Origin: Paenibacillus agricola
GTDB taxonomy: Bacteria; Bacillota; Bacilli; Paenibacillales; NBRC-103111
Length of the DNA: 64,000 nucleotides
Assembly (NCBI RefSeq): GCF_011440305.1
Contig: NZ_JAAOIW010000014.1
Coordinates: 1-64,000 of the forward strand
Direction: 5' to 3'
Part shown: one piece after another, positions 46,309-56,693 of the stretch
Numbering within the stretch: position 1 is the first letter of the stretch
How the letters are laid out: each line of letters starts with the position of its first letter
The notes under the pieces: generated by a model
Seen by the model: only the letters and a program-made list of their open reading frames with translations
Database searches by the model: none
Told to the model about the DNA's origin: nothing
Position numbers and translations under genes: made by a program

Positions 46309-48192
46309 ATGGTATCGGCCTACTCACAGTACGCCTGGCTTATCCCGTTGTTTCCCTTGTTGTCTTTCTTAATTTTGACAGCCGTTGGCCGTCAGTTGAA
46401 AGATGCTGGAAGCTATATCAGCATTGCCGCCATGTTCGCTTCTTTTATTGTTTCCCTGTTCATTTTTATTGAGCGTGTGGGTGGCAATATCGAAGATTAT
46501 ACGTGGAACAAGCTGCAGTGGATCAAGCTCGGAACGGGCTCCCTCACAATGGGATTCGAGGTAACAAATTTAAACGCATTGATGCTCGTTATCGTTACAC
46601 TGGTTAGCTTGCTAGTCAACCTTTATTCCAAGGGATATATGCATGGCGACGAGCGGATTAATGTATTTTTTGCTTACATAGCCCTGTTCACTTTCTCCAT
46701 GCTGGGATTGGTGATTTCAGAAAATCTCATTGAGCTGTACATCTTTTGGGAGCTTGTTGGGGTATGTTCCTTTCTGTTGATCGGCTTTTGGTATTTCAAG
46801 CCCGAAGCACGTGCAGCAGCGAAAAAGGCTTTTATCATCACACGAATTGGCGATGTTGGGCTATTAATTGCGATTTTGATCTTGTTCTGGGAGATGCCTA
46901 ATCATGCGATGGACTTTACCTCCATTCATAATGCCTTCACGACAGGAAAAATATCCGCTGGGACAACAACCTGGATCGCCATCTTGATCTTTGTAGGGGC
47001 TGCGGGCAAATCGGGCCAATTTCCGCTGCATTCCTGGTTGCCTGATGCGATGGAAGGCCCAACGCCGATTAGTGCCTTGATCCATGCAGCGACGATGGTT
47101 GCTGCAGGTGTTTATCTAGTGGCACGCACGTTTGATATTTTTCAAGCATCGCCTACAGCGTTGCTGGTGGTCGCTTGCATCGGTGGCTTCACAGCTATAT
47201 TTGCGGCAACGATTGGTACCGCACAGAATGATATCAAGCGTATCCTTGCCTATTCGACAGTGAGCCAGCTTGGCTATATGATGATGGCACTGGGAATTGG
47301 AACATCGGTCGCTTATACCGCAGGTATTTTCCATTTGTTTACGCATGCTTTCTTTAAAGCTCTTTTATTCCTTGGTGCCGGCAGTGTTATTCATGCTGTG
47401 CATACGCAAAACATCCACGAGATGGGTGGAGTCGGCAGCAAAATGAAGGTAACCGCCTGGACCTTTGGTATCGGTGCCTTGGCCTTGTCGGGCATACCTC
47501 CGTTGTCAGGCTTTTGGTCGAAGGATGCGATCCTTGCTGAAGCGTATACCCATAACATGCCATTGTTTTGGGTAGGCTTAATTGCTGCATTTTTTACGGC
47601 ATTTTACATGTCACGTCTGTTCTTCCTCGTATTCCTTGGCAAGCCAAGACATGTTGCTAAGGTTCATGAATCCCCGATGACTATGACCTTGCCGCTGGTT
47701 GTTTTGGCGGTATTAGCGATTGTCTCCGGCTTCGTGTTTACTCCCTTCAACCCATGGCTCGGAACCTGGTTGACAGGGCATACGCAGGCAGAGCATGCCA
47801 ATGCCGTTGTGATGGTGCTGTCCACATTAGTGGGAGTGCTGGGGATCGGTCTCGGATACTTGATCTACATCAAGCGTTCCATTCCAAGTGATCTGGTGTC
47901 CAGCCGTGCACCTTGGTTAGTTCGCCTGCTTGAGCGTAAATATTTTATCGATGAGCTGTACCATGTGGTCATCGTCCAGCCGTTGAAGAGCGTTGGAGCT
48001 GTGCTTCATCTATTTGATGTGTATGTCGTAGATGGACTTGTACGTGCAGCAAGCTACTCAGTGATGGGCATAGGTAGAATAGGCTCGCGCTTACAGAACG
48101 GCCATGTACAAACCTACGGACTGGCGACATTGTTGGGGCTGCTTATTTTAATCCTGGCTATCGCTGGAAGGAGGTTTATCAATGCTGGATAA
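46309..48192 (+). CDS. nuoL: NADH-quinone oxidoreductase subunit L
   Basis: Distal proton-pumping subunit, 627 residues, about 15-16 TM helices. The antiporter core has LIELYIFWELVGVCSFLLIGFWY and GKSGQFPLHSWLPDAMEGPTPISALIHAATMVAAGVYL. ATG 46309 has AAGGAGGA upstream. It overlaps nuoM by 11 bases. Confidence 0.97.
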   Translation: MVSAYSQYAWLIPLFPLLSFLILTAVGRQLKDAGSYISIAAMFASFIVSLFIFIERVGGNIEDYTWNKLQWIKLGTGSLTMGFEVTNLNALMLVIVTLVSLLVNLYSKGYMHGDERINVFFAYIALFTFSMLGLVISENLIELYIFWELVGVCSFLLIGFWYFKPEARAAAKKAFIITRIGDVGLLIAILILFWEMPNHAMDFTSIHNAFTTGKISAGTTTWIAILIFVGAAGKSGQFPLHSWLPDAMEGPTPISALIHAATMVAAGVYLVARTFDIFQASPTALLVVACIGGFTAIFAATIGTAQNDIKRILAYSTVSQLGYMMMALGIGTSVAYTAGIFHLFTHAFFKALLFLGAGSVIHAVHTQNIHEMGGVGSKMKVTAWTFGIGALALSGIPPLSGFWSKDAILAEAYTHNMPLFWVGLIAAFFTAFYMSRLFFLVFLGKPRHVAKVHESPMTMTLPLVVLAVLAIVSGFVFTPFNPWLGTWLTGHTQAEHANAVVMVLSTLVGVLGIGLGYLIYIKRSIPSDLVSSRAPWLVRLLERKYFIDELYHVVIVQPLKSVGAVLHLFDVYVVDGLVRAASYSVMGIGRIGSRLQNGHVQTYGLATLLGLLILILAIAGRRFINAG

Positions 48193-49810
48193 CTTCCCTT
48201 TGCTCTCGCTGATTACGTTCTCACCTCTGCTCGGTATCCTTATCCTTTTATTTGTGCCGAAGCATTTGGGATTTTGGATCAAAACGATTGCGATCATTAC
48301 GACATTGATCCCGCTTGGTTTGTCTGCTTGGCTTTATGCTTCCTTTAATCCTCAAGTGGCAGGCATGCAGTTCAAGGAAGAGTGGGCATGGATTCAAGTA
48401 CCGCTTAACCATGAGGCGGACGGTTTAAACCAGCTGACCTCGTTTTTCTTCGAGTTTAAGTATGGGATGTCGGTCGACGGCCTCTCCTTGCCGCTTGTAT
48501 TCTTGACGGCATTGATTGCTGCCATGGCAGCCCTTGCCTCTGTTTATATTAAGAAACGCTGGAAATCTTATTACATTTTGTTTTTACTGTTAGAGATCGG
48601 GATGTTTGGGGTATTTATGGCCCAGGATTTGTTCCTGTTCTTTGTATTTTTCGAGGTTACGATTATCCCAATGTTCTTTCTTATTGGTATATGGGGGTAT
48701 ATGGAGCGGGAGAGGGCAGCCAATAAATTCCTGCTTTACAACGGGATTGGCTCAGCGATTATGCTGATAGCTTTTCTGATACTGGTTACTACAGCAGGAT
48801 TCGGACAAGTTTCCAATGAAGCGGGTACCTCGATCTATTACAGCGGGGATATTAGCGTAATTACGAATCATTTGTTCGAAAGTGAAGGCTCTTATGTGAA
48901 CCAGACGGACATTGAGGGCAACCCGTTTTATATGAGTGCTGCTATGAAATGGACATTGTTTATTATGTTATTAGTCGCGTTTGGCATCAAGCTGCCTATT
49001 TTCCCTTTCCACACGTGGATGTTGAAGGTGCATACAGAGGCCCCCCCTTCGGTCGTTATGATCCACTCCGGTATTTTGCTGAAAATGGGTGCATATGGAC
49101 TGATTCGCTTTGGCATTTTGCTCTTTCCGCAGCAGGCGACTGCCTGGGCTACGGTTCTTGCGGTGCTCGGCGTAGTTAATATTTTGTATGGAGCGGTATT
49201 GGCCTTTGTGCAAAAAGATTTCAAGCTTGTGCTGGCTTACTCCAGTATTAGCCATATGGGTATCGTACTGCTAGGTATCGCTGCCTTTAATACGATTGGG
49301 ATGGAGGGCGCTATCTTCCAGCTTGTCTCCCATGGTTTAATATCAGCGCTGATGTTCTTGCTGGTTGGTGCTATTTATGAGCGTACCAAGACAACGATGC
49401 TGGATGAATTAGGCGGTTTGGCACGAACCGTGCCATTCATTTCTGGAATCCTGCTGGTAGCAGGTATGGCTTCCTTGGGCCTCCCAGGATTATCCGGCTT
49501 TATCAGTGAATTCCTGGCTTTTGTCGGGTTGTTCCAGACTTCCCCAATCATTACAGTGGTGGCAACACTTGGCGTTATTTTAACAGCTGTTTATATCCTT
49601 AGAGGGGTTCTAAGCATCACCTACGGGCCAACCGTAGAGCTGCCTGAAGGTACCCGCGACGCAAGGCTTATTGAAGCGGTGCCGATGATAACGCTGGTTG
49701 CTTTTATCATCGTATTGGGCATTTATCCAGCTATACTTAGTGAGCCTTTACACCAAACCGTAAGTGGCTTCGATCAATTCATCCAAAGCATTGCAAAGAC
49801 AGGAGGTTAG
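48182..49810 (+). CDS. nuoM: NADH-quinone oxidoreductase subunit M
   Basis: Proton-pumping antiporter-like subunit, 542 residues, about 14 TM helices. Conserved: FFVFFEVTIIPMFFLIGIWG, KLPIFPFHTWMLKVHTEAPPSVVMIHSGILLKMGAYGLIRF. AAGGAGG precedes ATG 48182, inside the end of nuoL. Confidence 0.97.
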   Translation: MLDNFPLLSLITFSPLLGILILLFVPKHLGFWIKTIAIITTLIPLGLSAWLYASFNPQVAGMQFKEEWAWIQVPLNHEADGLNQLTSFFFEFKYGMSVDGLSLPLVFLTALIAAMAALASVYIKKRWKSYYILFLLLEIGMFGVFMAQDLFLFFVFFEVTIIPMFFLIGIWGYMERERAANKFLLYNGIGSAIMLIAFLILVTTAGFGQVSNEAGTSIYYSGDISVITNHLFESEGSYVNQTDIEGNPFYMSAAMKWTLFIMLLVAFGIKLPIFPFHTWMLKVHTEAPPSVVMIHSGILLKMGAYGLIRFGILLFPQQATAWATVLAVLGVVNILYGAVLAFVQKDFKLVLAYSSISHMGIVLLGIAAFNTIGMEGAIFQLVSHGLISALMFLLVGAIYERTKTTMLDELGGLARTVPFISGILLVAGMASLGLPGLSGFISEFLAFVGLFQTSPIITVVATLGVILTAVYILRGVLSITYGPTVELPEGTRDARLIEAVPMITLVAFIIVLGIYPAILSEPLHQTVSGFDQFIQSIAKTGG

Positions 49811-49814
49811 ACCG

Positions 49815-51329
49815 GTGGAACAACTACGTCTCCAATGGAGCGATCTCGGATACATGGCACCGGAACTGACTCTAATCATCGCGGCCGTGGTGTTATCGTT
49901 GCTTGATCTGGTGCTGCCCAAACAAACGAACCGTATGCTGTTGGGTTGGCTCTCATTGGCCAGTATTCTTATATCCATAGGCTTTGTAATCAGCTTTCTA
50001 CAGCCTGCAGAAACGAAGCAGCTGCTTGGCTTCAGCTACAGGATTGATGACTTTGCTAATATTATGAAGCTGGTTCTTCTTACGGGTGCAGGCTTCGTTA
50101 CCTTTATGAGCATAGGAGCTGTAAAGGAACAAGAAGTCCCGCATATCGGGGAATATTTTTATCTGTTGCTCCCAGCCACAATGGGCGGCATGATCATGGC
50201 TTCATCGGGGGATCTGATTACCCTGTTTGTCGGCCTTGAGCTGTTAAGCATCACCTCTTATATTTTGGTGGCGATGCGCAAAAAGGATCTTCGTGCCAAT
50301 GAAGGCGCCTTTAAGTATATGGTGCTGGGCGGTATATCGTCTGCGATTATTTTATATGGGATGTCCTTCCTGTATGGGATGTCAGGTTCTACCAACCTTG
50401 CCGAAATCAATACTGCTCTCGCCCAAAATGCGACGGGCTTCCTGCCTTTGATTTATGTGGCATTTTTTCTACTGCTGGCAGGCTTTGGCTTCAAAATAGC
50501 CGCGGCGCCTTTTCACATGTGGGCACCTGATGTGTACCAAGGAGCAGCAACGCCAGTCACAGCTTTCCTGGCTGTGGTATCCAAGGCTGCTGCGTTCGCG
50601 ATTACATTCCGCGTCTTATATGGAGTGTTCGCCGTTGGCGGGCTGAACCAGCTGCCGATCCACGGTGATGTGCTGATGTCTCTGATGGTCGTGGCTGCGT
50701 TGGCAATGGTTATGGGTAATTTCACGGCGCTTCGCCAAACGAACCTGAAAAGGCTTTTGGCTTACTCGGGTATTGCCAATTCCGGCTATTTGCTAGTCCC
50801 ATTGGCTACTTATTTTTCCATGGTGCATTACTCCAATTTCTCGGAGTTTTCCTTTTACCTGATTGCTTACTTGTTCATGAATATTGGGATGTTCGCCGTA
50901 TTGATGATTATTGAGCATTCGACGGGTGACGAGAACACGAGCGGCCTTGCAGGGTTTTACTATCGTGCGCCTTGGACGGCTGTTGCGACCGTGTTCCTGG
51001 TGCTATCGTTAGCGGGCTTGCCTATTTCGGGCGGATTTTTCGGAAAGCTCTACATTTTGTTAGGCACCCTGCAAACCCAGCATTACTGGCTAGCGGCGGT
51101 TATGATCGGTACTAGCGTTGTATCGTATTACTACTACTTTGGGCTGGTCCGCCAAATGTTCATGCGCAGTGATGACGAATCACGGCAAGTGGTGGTCACT
51201 TGGCCGTTGGGCATTACGCTTTGGCTATGCGTCGCGGCTAGTATTGTGCTAGGTGTAGTGCCACAATGGGTACTGGGTTGGATTGAACGGATTTTCTCGA
51301 TCTCCCAGGATTTATTGTTCTTAGGTTAG
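49815..51329 (+). CDS. nuoN: NADH-quinone oxidoreductase subunit N
   Basis: Third antiporter-like subunit, 504 residues. Conserved: LFVGLELLSITSYILVAM, KIAAAPFHMWAPDVYQGAATPVTAFLAVVSKAAAF. GTG 49815 has AGGAGG 8 bases upstream; earlier in-frame starts lie inside nuoM. Last gene of the operon. The NADH-oxidising genes nuoE, F and G are absent, as in other Bacilli. Confidence 0.96.
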   Translation: MEQLRLQWSDLGYMAPELTLIIAAVVLSLLDLVLPKQTNRMLLGWLSLASILISIGFVISFLQPAETKQLLGFSYRIDDFANIMKLVLLTGAGFVTFMSIGAVKEQEVPHIGEYFYLLLPATMGGMIMASSGDLITLFVGLELLSITSYILVAMRKKDLRANEGAFKYMVLGGISSAIILYGMSFLYGMSGSTNLAEINTALAQNATGFLPLIYVAFFLLLAGFGFKIAAAPFHMWAPDVYQGAATPVTAFLAVVSKAAAFAITFRVLYGVFAVGGLNQLPIHGDVLMSLMVVAALAMVMGNFTALRQTNLKRLLAYSGIANSGYLLVPLATYFSMVHYSNFSEFSFYLIAYLFMNIGMFAVLMIIEHSTGDENTSGLAGFYYRAPWTAVATVFLVLSLAGLPISGGFFGKLYILLGTLQTQHYWLAAVMIGTSVVSYYYYFGLVRQMFMRSDDESRQVVVTWPLGITLWLCVAASIVLGVVPQWVLGWIERIFSISQDLLFLG

Positions 51330-51349
51330 TTTTTAGAGGATAGAGATCC

Positions 51350-51402
51350 AAAAAAAGCCTGGTAAACAGTGCTCTACGCGCTGCTTTATCGGTTTTTTTT
51401 TG
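51350..51402 (+). terminator. Terminator of the nuo operon
   Basis: AAAAAAAGCCTGGTAAACAG pairs imperfectly with the stretch CTGCTTTATCGG plus T-run; outer AAAAAAAGCC/GGTTTTTTTTT arms make it usable in both directions. Confidence 0.7.
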
Positions 51403-51626
51403 TTTTGATTATGATAAAACGAAAAAAATTCTTGAGCAACATTCGAAAGTAAGCTGCCCGTTTAAATGGATGTTTGCCCAACAGAAGCAGTGGGTAATTA
51501 AAGGGATGTGTACAATGTTCATAATTCTTCCACTATTTTCTACCCTTTTTTATGGAAATAAGGCAGGTAATTCATATCCCCACATCGAATACAAGAAAGC
51601 TAGACTATAAAGAGGGAAAAGAAATC

Positions 51627-54167
51627 ATGGATATGTTTCGTAAAAAAACCACCACTAAGCTTCTTCAATGGATAATTGGGCTTGCATTGTTTGTTTTATT
51701 CTCAGGAATAGCCTATGGAAAAGAACCCCCTGTCGTGATTGCTGCCCGTGGAGATGACCCTTTAACAGAGAAACAAACGTACCTCCAGCTAATCCAAGCT
51801 GAACAAGCCTGGAATACAGTGAAAGCTAATGCATCGCTTGTCATCGCTATTGTCGACACCGGAGTTGATTTGAACCACCCTGATTTGCAACCGAATCTAG
51901 TCCCAGGTGTAAACCTGCTTAATAGCAAAAAACTGCCGCAGGACGATAATGGCCATGGCACCAATGTGGCAGGTGTCCTTGCAGCCGTAGGTAATAATGA
52001 TAAGGGAATAACCGGTATTATGTGGTCTGCCCAAATCATGCCAGTTAAAGCCTTGGAAGCGGATGGTTCAGGAGGAGAAGCGAAGCTTGCAGAAGGTATT
52101 CGTTATGCGGTTGACCATGGAGCCAAAATTGTGGTGCTTTCGCTAGGAATCAACAAATATTCAGCATTGATGAGTGAAACCGTTAAGTACGCTGAAGAGC
52201 AAGATGTTTTACTTGTTGCCGCCACAGGCAATGAAGGCAACAGTGTGAAGTATCCAGCCGCCTATTCTACGGTGTTAGCTGTAGGGGGGATGACGGCAGA
52301 TGGAACAGCAGACAAGCGCTCTAATAAAGGCTTAGAGATCGATTTGGTTGCGCCATGGGACGTCTTTACTACGGCTCTTGGGGGTGATTATGAATATAAG
52401 GACGGCACCTCTATGGCTGCCCCTCAAGTAGCCGCTGTAGCCGCCTTGGCATGGAGCCAGCATCCGGGTTTGAAGGCCTACCAAATCCGCCAATTGCTGC
52501 GGCAAACGGCAGAGGATTTGGGTGAGTCCGGCTGGGACGCCTCCACAGGCTATGGATTACTTCGCGCTGACCGTGCAGTAACCGAAGCCCCTCTAGTGGA
52601 TATGTATGAGCCGAACAACCGCAAGGATCAAGCCAAATCGATCTCCATCAGCAAAATGGTTACAGCATCGTTTACAGGAGGCTCCGACCTCGATTGGTTT
52701 TACGTGGATGCTCCATATGATGGGACCGCAGAGCTGATGTTCGAGCTGCAGGCAGGCCAACAAATAACCGTCCAACATACGGATGCTGCGGGTACTTTCA
52801 CAAGTGTGGCCGCAGATCCGGGAACGCCTATACAATTGAAGGTAAGCAAGGGGCGCAGCTACGTATTGCTGCAGCTGGCGAATCGAAACGTGAAGACGGA
52901 GGTTTCGTACAGGCTTACGACTTCCTTTACGATTTATCGTGATCAGTTTGAGGATAACGACCGTCAATTTAAAGCTTATGTGCTTCCCTCACAGAGCTTA
53001 AGCATTACAGGAACCTTTCATCAAGAGGATGACCAGGACTGGTTTGAATTTCCAGTAGAGCAGTCGGGTAGCTTGAGAATCGAGCTTAGTACCGATACCG
53101 CTAGAATCGATCCCGTGCTGTTTGTGCAAAAGCAAGGGGAAAAGGCGTATACGGTAGATGATAACGAAGATGGGGTTTCTGAAACCCTACAACTTCCTAA
53201 AATATTTCCGGGCAGTTATTATATTAGGGTTAATAATGTTAAGGAATATTCATTTCCGGTTAATGGTGAGTATACACTTACAATTCATTATGATGCGCTG
53301 CACATGGACCCTAATGAACCAAACGGTCGATCCTACCAAGCAACAACCGTTTCCTTGGGCACTCCCTATTATGGACTGGTCGATAAAGCTGAGGATTTGG
53401 ATTGGTATCAATTCGTGTTAACCGAAGAAAGCTTGGTTCAGGTAGATGTCACTGATATTCCTGATGGTACGAGTATGTACTTAACCATGTATGATGGAAC
53501 AGTGAAGCTGCTGTACAGCACCAGCGGTGCAGAAGCTCTGCAAATCGCACAGCAGCTGCCGGTCGGGACTTATTATGTGAAGCTGAATGCGAATGTACCG
53601 TTTGACCGAAGCTTCTACAAATTTGTGGTCGACGGCAAACCAATAGTGGGTGGGTTTACCGATATTCGTGGCCATTGGGCACAAGATGCGGTTCTGGCCT
53701 TGACCCAGAAACAAATTGTTAATGGCTACGACAATTTTACGTTTCGTCCCGACCAGACGATAACGCGGGCTGAAGCCACGGCCATCTTGGGACGAGCATT
53801 TAAACTGACCCAAGCTCAAACCATCAGCTATACGGATGTAAGAACTGCCCATTGGGCCTATACATGGATAGCCCGCGCTGCGAGTAAAGGAATTGTCAAC
53901 GGATATCCCGATCAAACGTTTGCTCCCGACCAGCCGGTCAGCCGGATGGAAATGACTTCAATGATTGCCCGCAGCATGAACCTAACAGGCGAACCACGAG
54001 GTACGGTTCCTTTCACCGACGTGGATGACAGCTATTGGGGCAGCGGCATATTGAAGCAAATGAAGGCTGGGGGCTGGATCAGCGGCTACGATAATGGTGC
54101 GTACCGTCCAGACCAACAAGCAACACGTGCGGAGTTTGTTACGATGCTGACCAAAATCATGCCATAA
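51627..54167 (+). CDS. Secreted subtilisin-like serine protease with C-terminal SLH domains
   Basis: An exported peptidase S8 anchored to the cell wall. The signal peptide is about 1-31 (L-F-S-G-I-A-Y-G). Catalytic residues are complete: Asp77 in IVDTGVD, His110 in GHGTNVAG and Ser in DGTSMAAPQ. Then come three pre-peptidase C-terminal-like beta domains (about 330-660; each with E-D/P-N...D-x-D-W-F/Y), and three SLH repeats (about 675-845) starting FTDIRGHWA, YTDVRTAHWA and FTDVDDSYW, each with an NGY/SGY...F-x-P-D-Q core. SLH domains bind pyruvylated wall polymer. ATG 51627 (GAGGG upstream) is preferred over ATG 51552. 846 residues. It lies alone between nuo and ywzB. Confidence 0.93.
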   Translation: MDMFRKKTTTKLLQWIIGLALFVLFSGIAYGKEPPVVIAARGDDPLTEKQTYLQLIQAEQAWNTVKANASLVIAIVDTGVDLNHPDLQPNLVPGVNLLNSKKLPQDDNGHGTNVAGVLAAVGNNDKGITGIMWSAQIMPVKALEADGSGGEAKLAEGIRYAVDHGAKIVVLSLGINKYSALMSETVKYAEEQDVLLVAATGNEGNSVKYPAAYSTVLAVGGMTADGTADKRSNKGLEIDLVAPWDVFTTALGGDYEYKDGTSMAAPQVAAVAALAWSQHPGLKAYQIRQLLRQTAEDLGESGWDASTGYGLLRADRAVTEAPLVDMYEPNNRKDQAKSISISKMVTASFTGGSDLDWFYVDAPYDGTAELMFELQAGQQITVQHTDAAGTFTSVAADPGTPIQLKVSKGRSYVLLQLANRNVKTEVSYRLTTSFTIYRDQFEDNDRQFKAYVLPSQSLSITGTFHQEDDQDWFEFPVEQSGSLRIELSTDTARIDPVLFVQKQGEKAYTVDDNEDGVSETLQLPKIFPGSYYIRVNNVKEYSFPVNGEYTLTIHYDALHMDPNEPNGRSYQATTVSLGTPYYGLVDKAEDLDWYQFVLTEESLVQVDVTDIPDGTSMYLTMYDGTVKLLYSTSGAEALQIAQQLPVGTYYVKLNANVPFDRSFYKFVVDGKPIVGGFTDIRGHWAQDAVLALTQKQIVNGYDNFTFRPDQTITRAEATAILGRAFKLTQAQTISYTDVRTAHWAYTWIARAASKGIVNGYPDQTFAPDQPVSRMEMTSMIARSMNLTGEPRGTVPFTDVDDSYWGSGILKQMKAGGWISGYDNGAYRPDQQATRAEFVTMLTKIMP

Positions 54168-54191
54168 CGGCAGTAGAAAGGGACTTCGCAC

Positions 54192-54443
54192 ATGGATTAT
54201 GTAGATCAAATGAATTCTTCACTGGGCATGAGTGGTTTAATCAATATTACGATTGTTCTCATCTGCATTGGATGCTCATGGTGGGCACTACAGGAGCTAA
54301 ACCTCGAGAAATTATTAAAAAGGCCGCGAAGCGCACAAGGCAAGCTGCTGCAAATTTTGTTTTCCATAGCGTTAGGTTACCAAACAGCCAAGTTTATCAT
54401 CGATTATTTCCATTGGTCAACATGGCTTTCAGGAATATTTTGA
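54192..54443 (+). CDS. ywzB: DUF1146 membrane protein YwzB
   Basis: An 83-residue protein with two TM helices (about 16-32 and 54-72) and the DUF1146 segment WWALQELNLEKLL...RSAQGKLLQILFSIALGYQTAKFI. In B. subtilis ywzB also lies just before murAA. Function is unknown. AGAAAGGGAC precedes ATG 54192. Confidence 0.88.
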   Translation: MDYVDQMNSSLGMSGLINITIVLICIGCSWWALQELNLEKLLKRPRSAQGKLLQILFSIALGYQTAKFIIDYFHWSTWLSGIF

Positions 54444-54574
54444 GTCGAAATCCGAATAATCAAGGTGGATTTTGTCAACAATGTTTAGTATACAGGGCAT
54501 AAAAGGGCATAAATTCATTGCAAGCGCCGAACTATATTTTATCCATAAAATGAAACAGTACAGATAGGGGGACC

Positions 54575-55909
54575 ATGATGAACAAAATTATCGTCCGCGG
54601 CGGCCAAAGTTTATCAGGCAGAGTGAAAATACATGGGGCCAAAAACGCCGTACTGCCAATTATTGCAGCCTCGATCCTAGGATCAGAGGGTGACAGTGTT
54701 ATTTATGAAGCTCCTCCTTTAGACGACGTTATGGTGATTAACAGCGTTCTCGAAAGTCTTGGGATTGAAGTTGAATATAAAAATGAAACCTTGCGTATCA
54801 ACGCACGAAATATTCGTACTTGCGAGGCTTCTTATGAACTGGTTCGCAAAATGCGCGCTTCCTTCTTGGTCATGGGGCCTCTCTTAACCCGCATGGGGCA
54901 TGCGCGAATTTCACTGCCTGGGGGCTGTGCTATTGGTACACGGCCAATCGACCAGCATTTGAAGGGCTTTGAAGCCATGGGAGCGGAGATAGAGCTAGGT
55001 CAAGGCTACATTGAAGCCAGGGTAACAGGTCGGCTGAAGGGCGCCAAAATTTACTTGGATGTAGCAAGTGTGGGAGCTACCGAGAATATTATGATGGCCG
55101 CCACATTGGCAGAGGGTACAACGACTATCGAGAATGCTGCCAAAGAACCGGAAATCGTCGATTTGGCTAATTACTTGAATGCAATGGGGGCCAAGGTAAG
55201 GGGTGCCGGTACAGGCATGATTCGGATTGATGGTGTGGAGGGGCTTAGAGGTGCTGTACATACAGTTATACCGGATCGAATCGAAGCGGGTACATACATG
55301 ATTGCAGCCGCGATCACGAAAAGTGACCTTTATATCGAAGGTGCGATTGCTGACCATTTACGCCCTGTTATCTCCAAGCTGCAAGAGATGGGTGTGCATA
55401 TTGATGAAGACGAAAATGGGCTGCGAGTTTACGTGGATAAGCCGCTTCGTGCGGTTGATGTTAAAACCTTGCCCTATCCGGGCTTTCCGACCGATATGCA
55501 ATCCCAGATGATGGCCTTATTATTAACGGCTGACGGCACGGCTATTGTAACAGAAACCGTTTTTGAGAACCGTTATATGCATGTGGAGCAGTTCGCGAAC
55601 ATGAATGCTCAGATTAAAGTCGATGGCAGATCTGCAGTCATTAGTGGAGGCAACAGGCTGCATGGTGCCAAGGTTTGCGCGACCGACTTGCGTGCCGGTG
55701 CTGCTTTAATTCTTGCCGCGCTAGTGGCAGAGGGTGTGACTGAAATTACGGGAGTCCATCATATTGACCGGGGTTATGTGGACATTACACATAAGCTGCG
55801 GCTGCTCGGTGCGGATATCCAATGTATATCCCGCGAAGCCGTCCATATGGAGGAAGAACAGGAGCAAGAGGCTATGCAGTTGTTCAACGTTAGTCCAATT
55901 ATGGTTTAA
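54575..55909 (+). CDS. murA: UDP-N-acetylglucosamine 1-carboxyvinyltransferase
   Basis: First committed step of peptidoglycan synthesis: transfers enolpyruvate from PEP to UDP-GlcNAc. 444 residues. The fosfomycin-reactive catalytic Cys is in [15 protein letters not shown] (about 115-129). N-terminal [21 protein letters not shown] and [14 protein letters not shown] are conserved. ATG ATG at 54575/54578 gives two possible starts. It corresponds to murAA in B. subtilis order. It ends in a very strong terminator. Confidence 0.97.
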   Translation: MMNKIIVRGGQSLSGRVKIHGAKNAVLPIIAASILGSEGDSVIYEAPPLDDVMVINSVLESLGIEVEYKNETLRINARNIRTCEASYELVRKMRASFLVMGPLLTRMGHARISLPGGCAIGTRPIDQHLKGFEAMGAEIELGQGYIEARVTGRLKGAKIYLDVASVGATENIMMAATLAEGTTTIENAAKEPEIVDLANYLNAMGAKVRGAGTGMIRIDGVEGLRGAVHTVIPDRIEAGTYMIAAAITKSDLYIEGAIADHLRPVISKLQEMGVHIDEDENGLRVYVDKPLRAVDVKTLPYPGFPTDMQSQMMALLLTADGTAIVTETVFENRYMHVEQFANMNAQIKVDGRSAVISGGNRLHGAKVCATDLRAGAALILAALVAEGVTEITGVHHIDRGYVDITHKLRLLGADIQCISREAVHMEEEQEQEAMQLFNVSPIMV

Positions 55910-55943
55910 TCGCAGCTTGAGCCTCAGCTAGTCGATTCCAACA

Positions 55944-55988
55944 AAAACCCGCCAGCTTAAGGTAGCCTCCTTAAGCTGGCGGGTTTTT
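55944..55988 (+). terminator. murA terminator
   Basis: AAACCCGCCAGCTTAAGG (55945-55962) pairs perfectly with CCTTAAGCTGGCGGGTTT, followed by TT; 18-bp stem, usable in both directions. Confidence 0.92.
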
Positions 55989-56030
55989 GTTCATCTAGCG
56001 GCGGACTACCTGCCTGCATTCGATCTCGAT

Positions 56031-56693
56031 CTATGATCTTGCTTGGACTCCGGCGGCGTTTACCGACCGGCCTCTCGCGCCAGAAGCAGCAATTAGCATC
56101 GCAAGAACCGCCCCGTATAAGGCCAACTCCATATCATGCTGGGTGTCCCAGGGATCGCCTTGCGTCCCGAGAAATAAGGTGCCAATCTCTGGTGCTACGA
56201 TAAGCGCCACCCACATTTCTATCAATTCGTAAAAGGCGCCACTCGCCAGTACGATTACAGGAGCAAACACATACGCCCATTTTGCCCGCAGCATGATGGT
56301 TCTCGCTACTAGCTCCTTGATGGGATATGCAAGCAGCAGCCCATAGGAGAAATGAACAATCCGGTCGTAGCCGTTGCGTTGGAAATGGAACAGCTCATGA
56401 AGCCAGGTATCCAAAGGCGTCGTATTGTACGAATAGTGGGCGCCAACGGTATGGAGCCCCATAAATATTAAGGTTAACAGATAAGATAAGTTGGAAAAAG
56501 CAAACCGATAATACGTTCCTGCCGCTACAAGAACCGCTACGAATATTAATAAGTTTTCCAAAAGCCAGTTAAACCGGCTGTACGGCTCTACGGACAGGAT
56601 GGCCCATAATAAAGCATACCCGACTAGCATAGCTTGCAGCAGCCAGTTGCGGCAGAAAGGAAGGTTACAGTCCAATAAGCTAGCTGGCAACAT
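56031..56693 (-). CDS. DUF2238 membrane protein (YjdF-like)
   Basis: A 220-residue protein with about six TM helices and the family segments FMGLHTVGAHYSY, GYDRIVHFSYGLLLAYPI, and SGAFYELIEMWVA plus GTQGDPWDTQHDMELALYGA near the end. Conserved His, Asp and Glu in these segments suggest a metal or enzymatic site, but no function is established. Start ATG 56693 has AAAAGGGGG upstream; ATG 56717 lies before that RBS. It is the only minus-strand gene within the murA-fabZ stretch and absent from this place in B. subtilis, so it looks inserted. Confidence 0.82.
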   Translation of the reverse strand: MLPASLLDCNLPFCRNWLLQAMLVGYALLWAILSVEPYSRFNWLLENLLIFVAVLVAAGTYYRFAFSNLSYLLTLIFMGLHTVGAHYSYNTTPLDTWLHELFHFQRNGYDRIVHFSYGLLLAYPIKELVARTIMLRAKWAYVFAPVIVLASGAFYELIEMWVALIVAPEIGTLFLGTQGDPWDTQHDMELALYGAVLAMLIAASGARGRSVNAAGVQARS

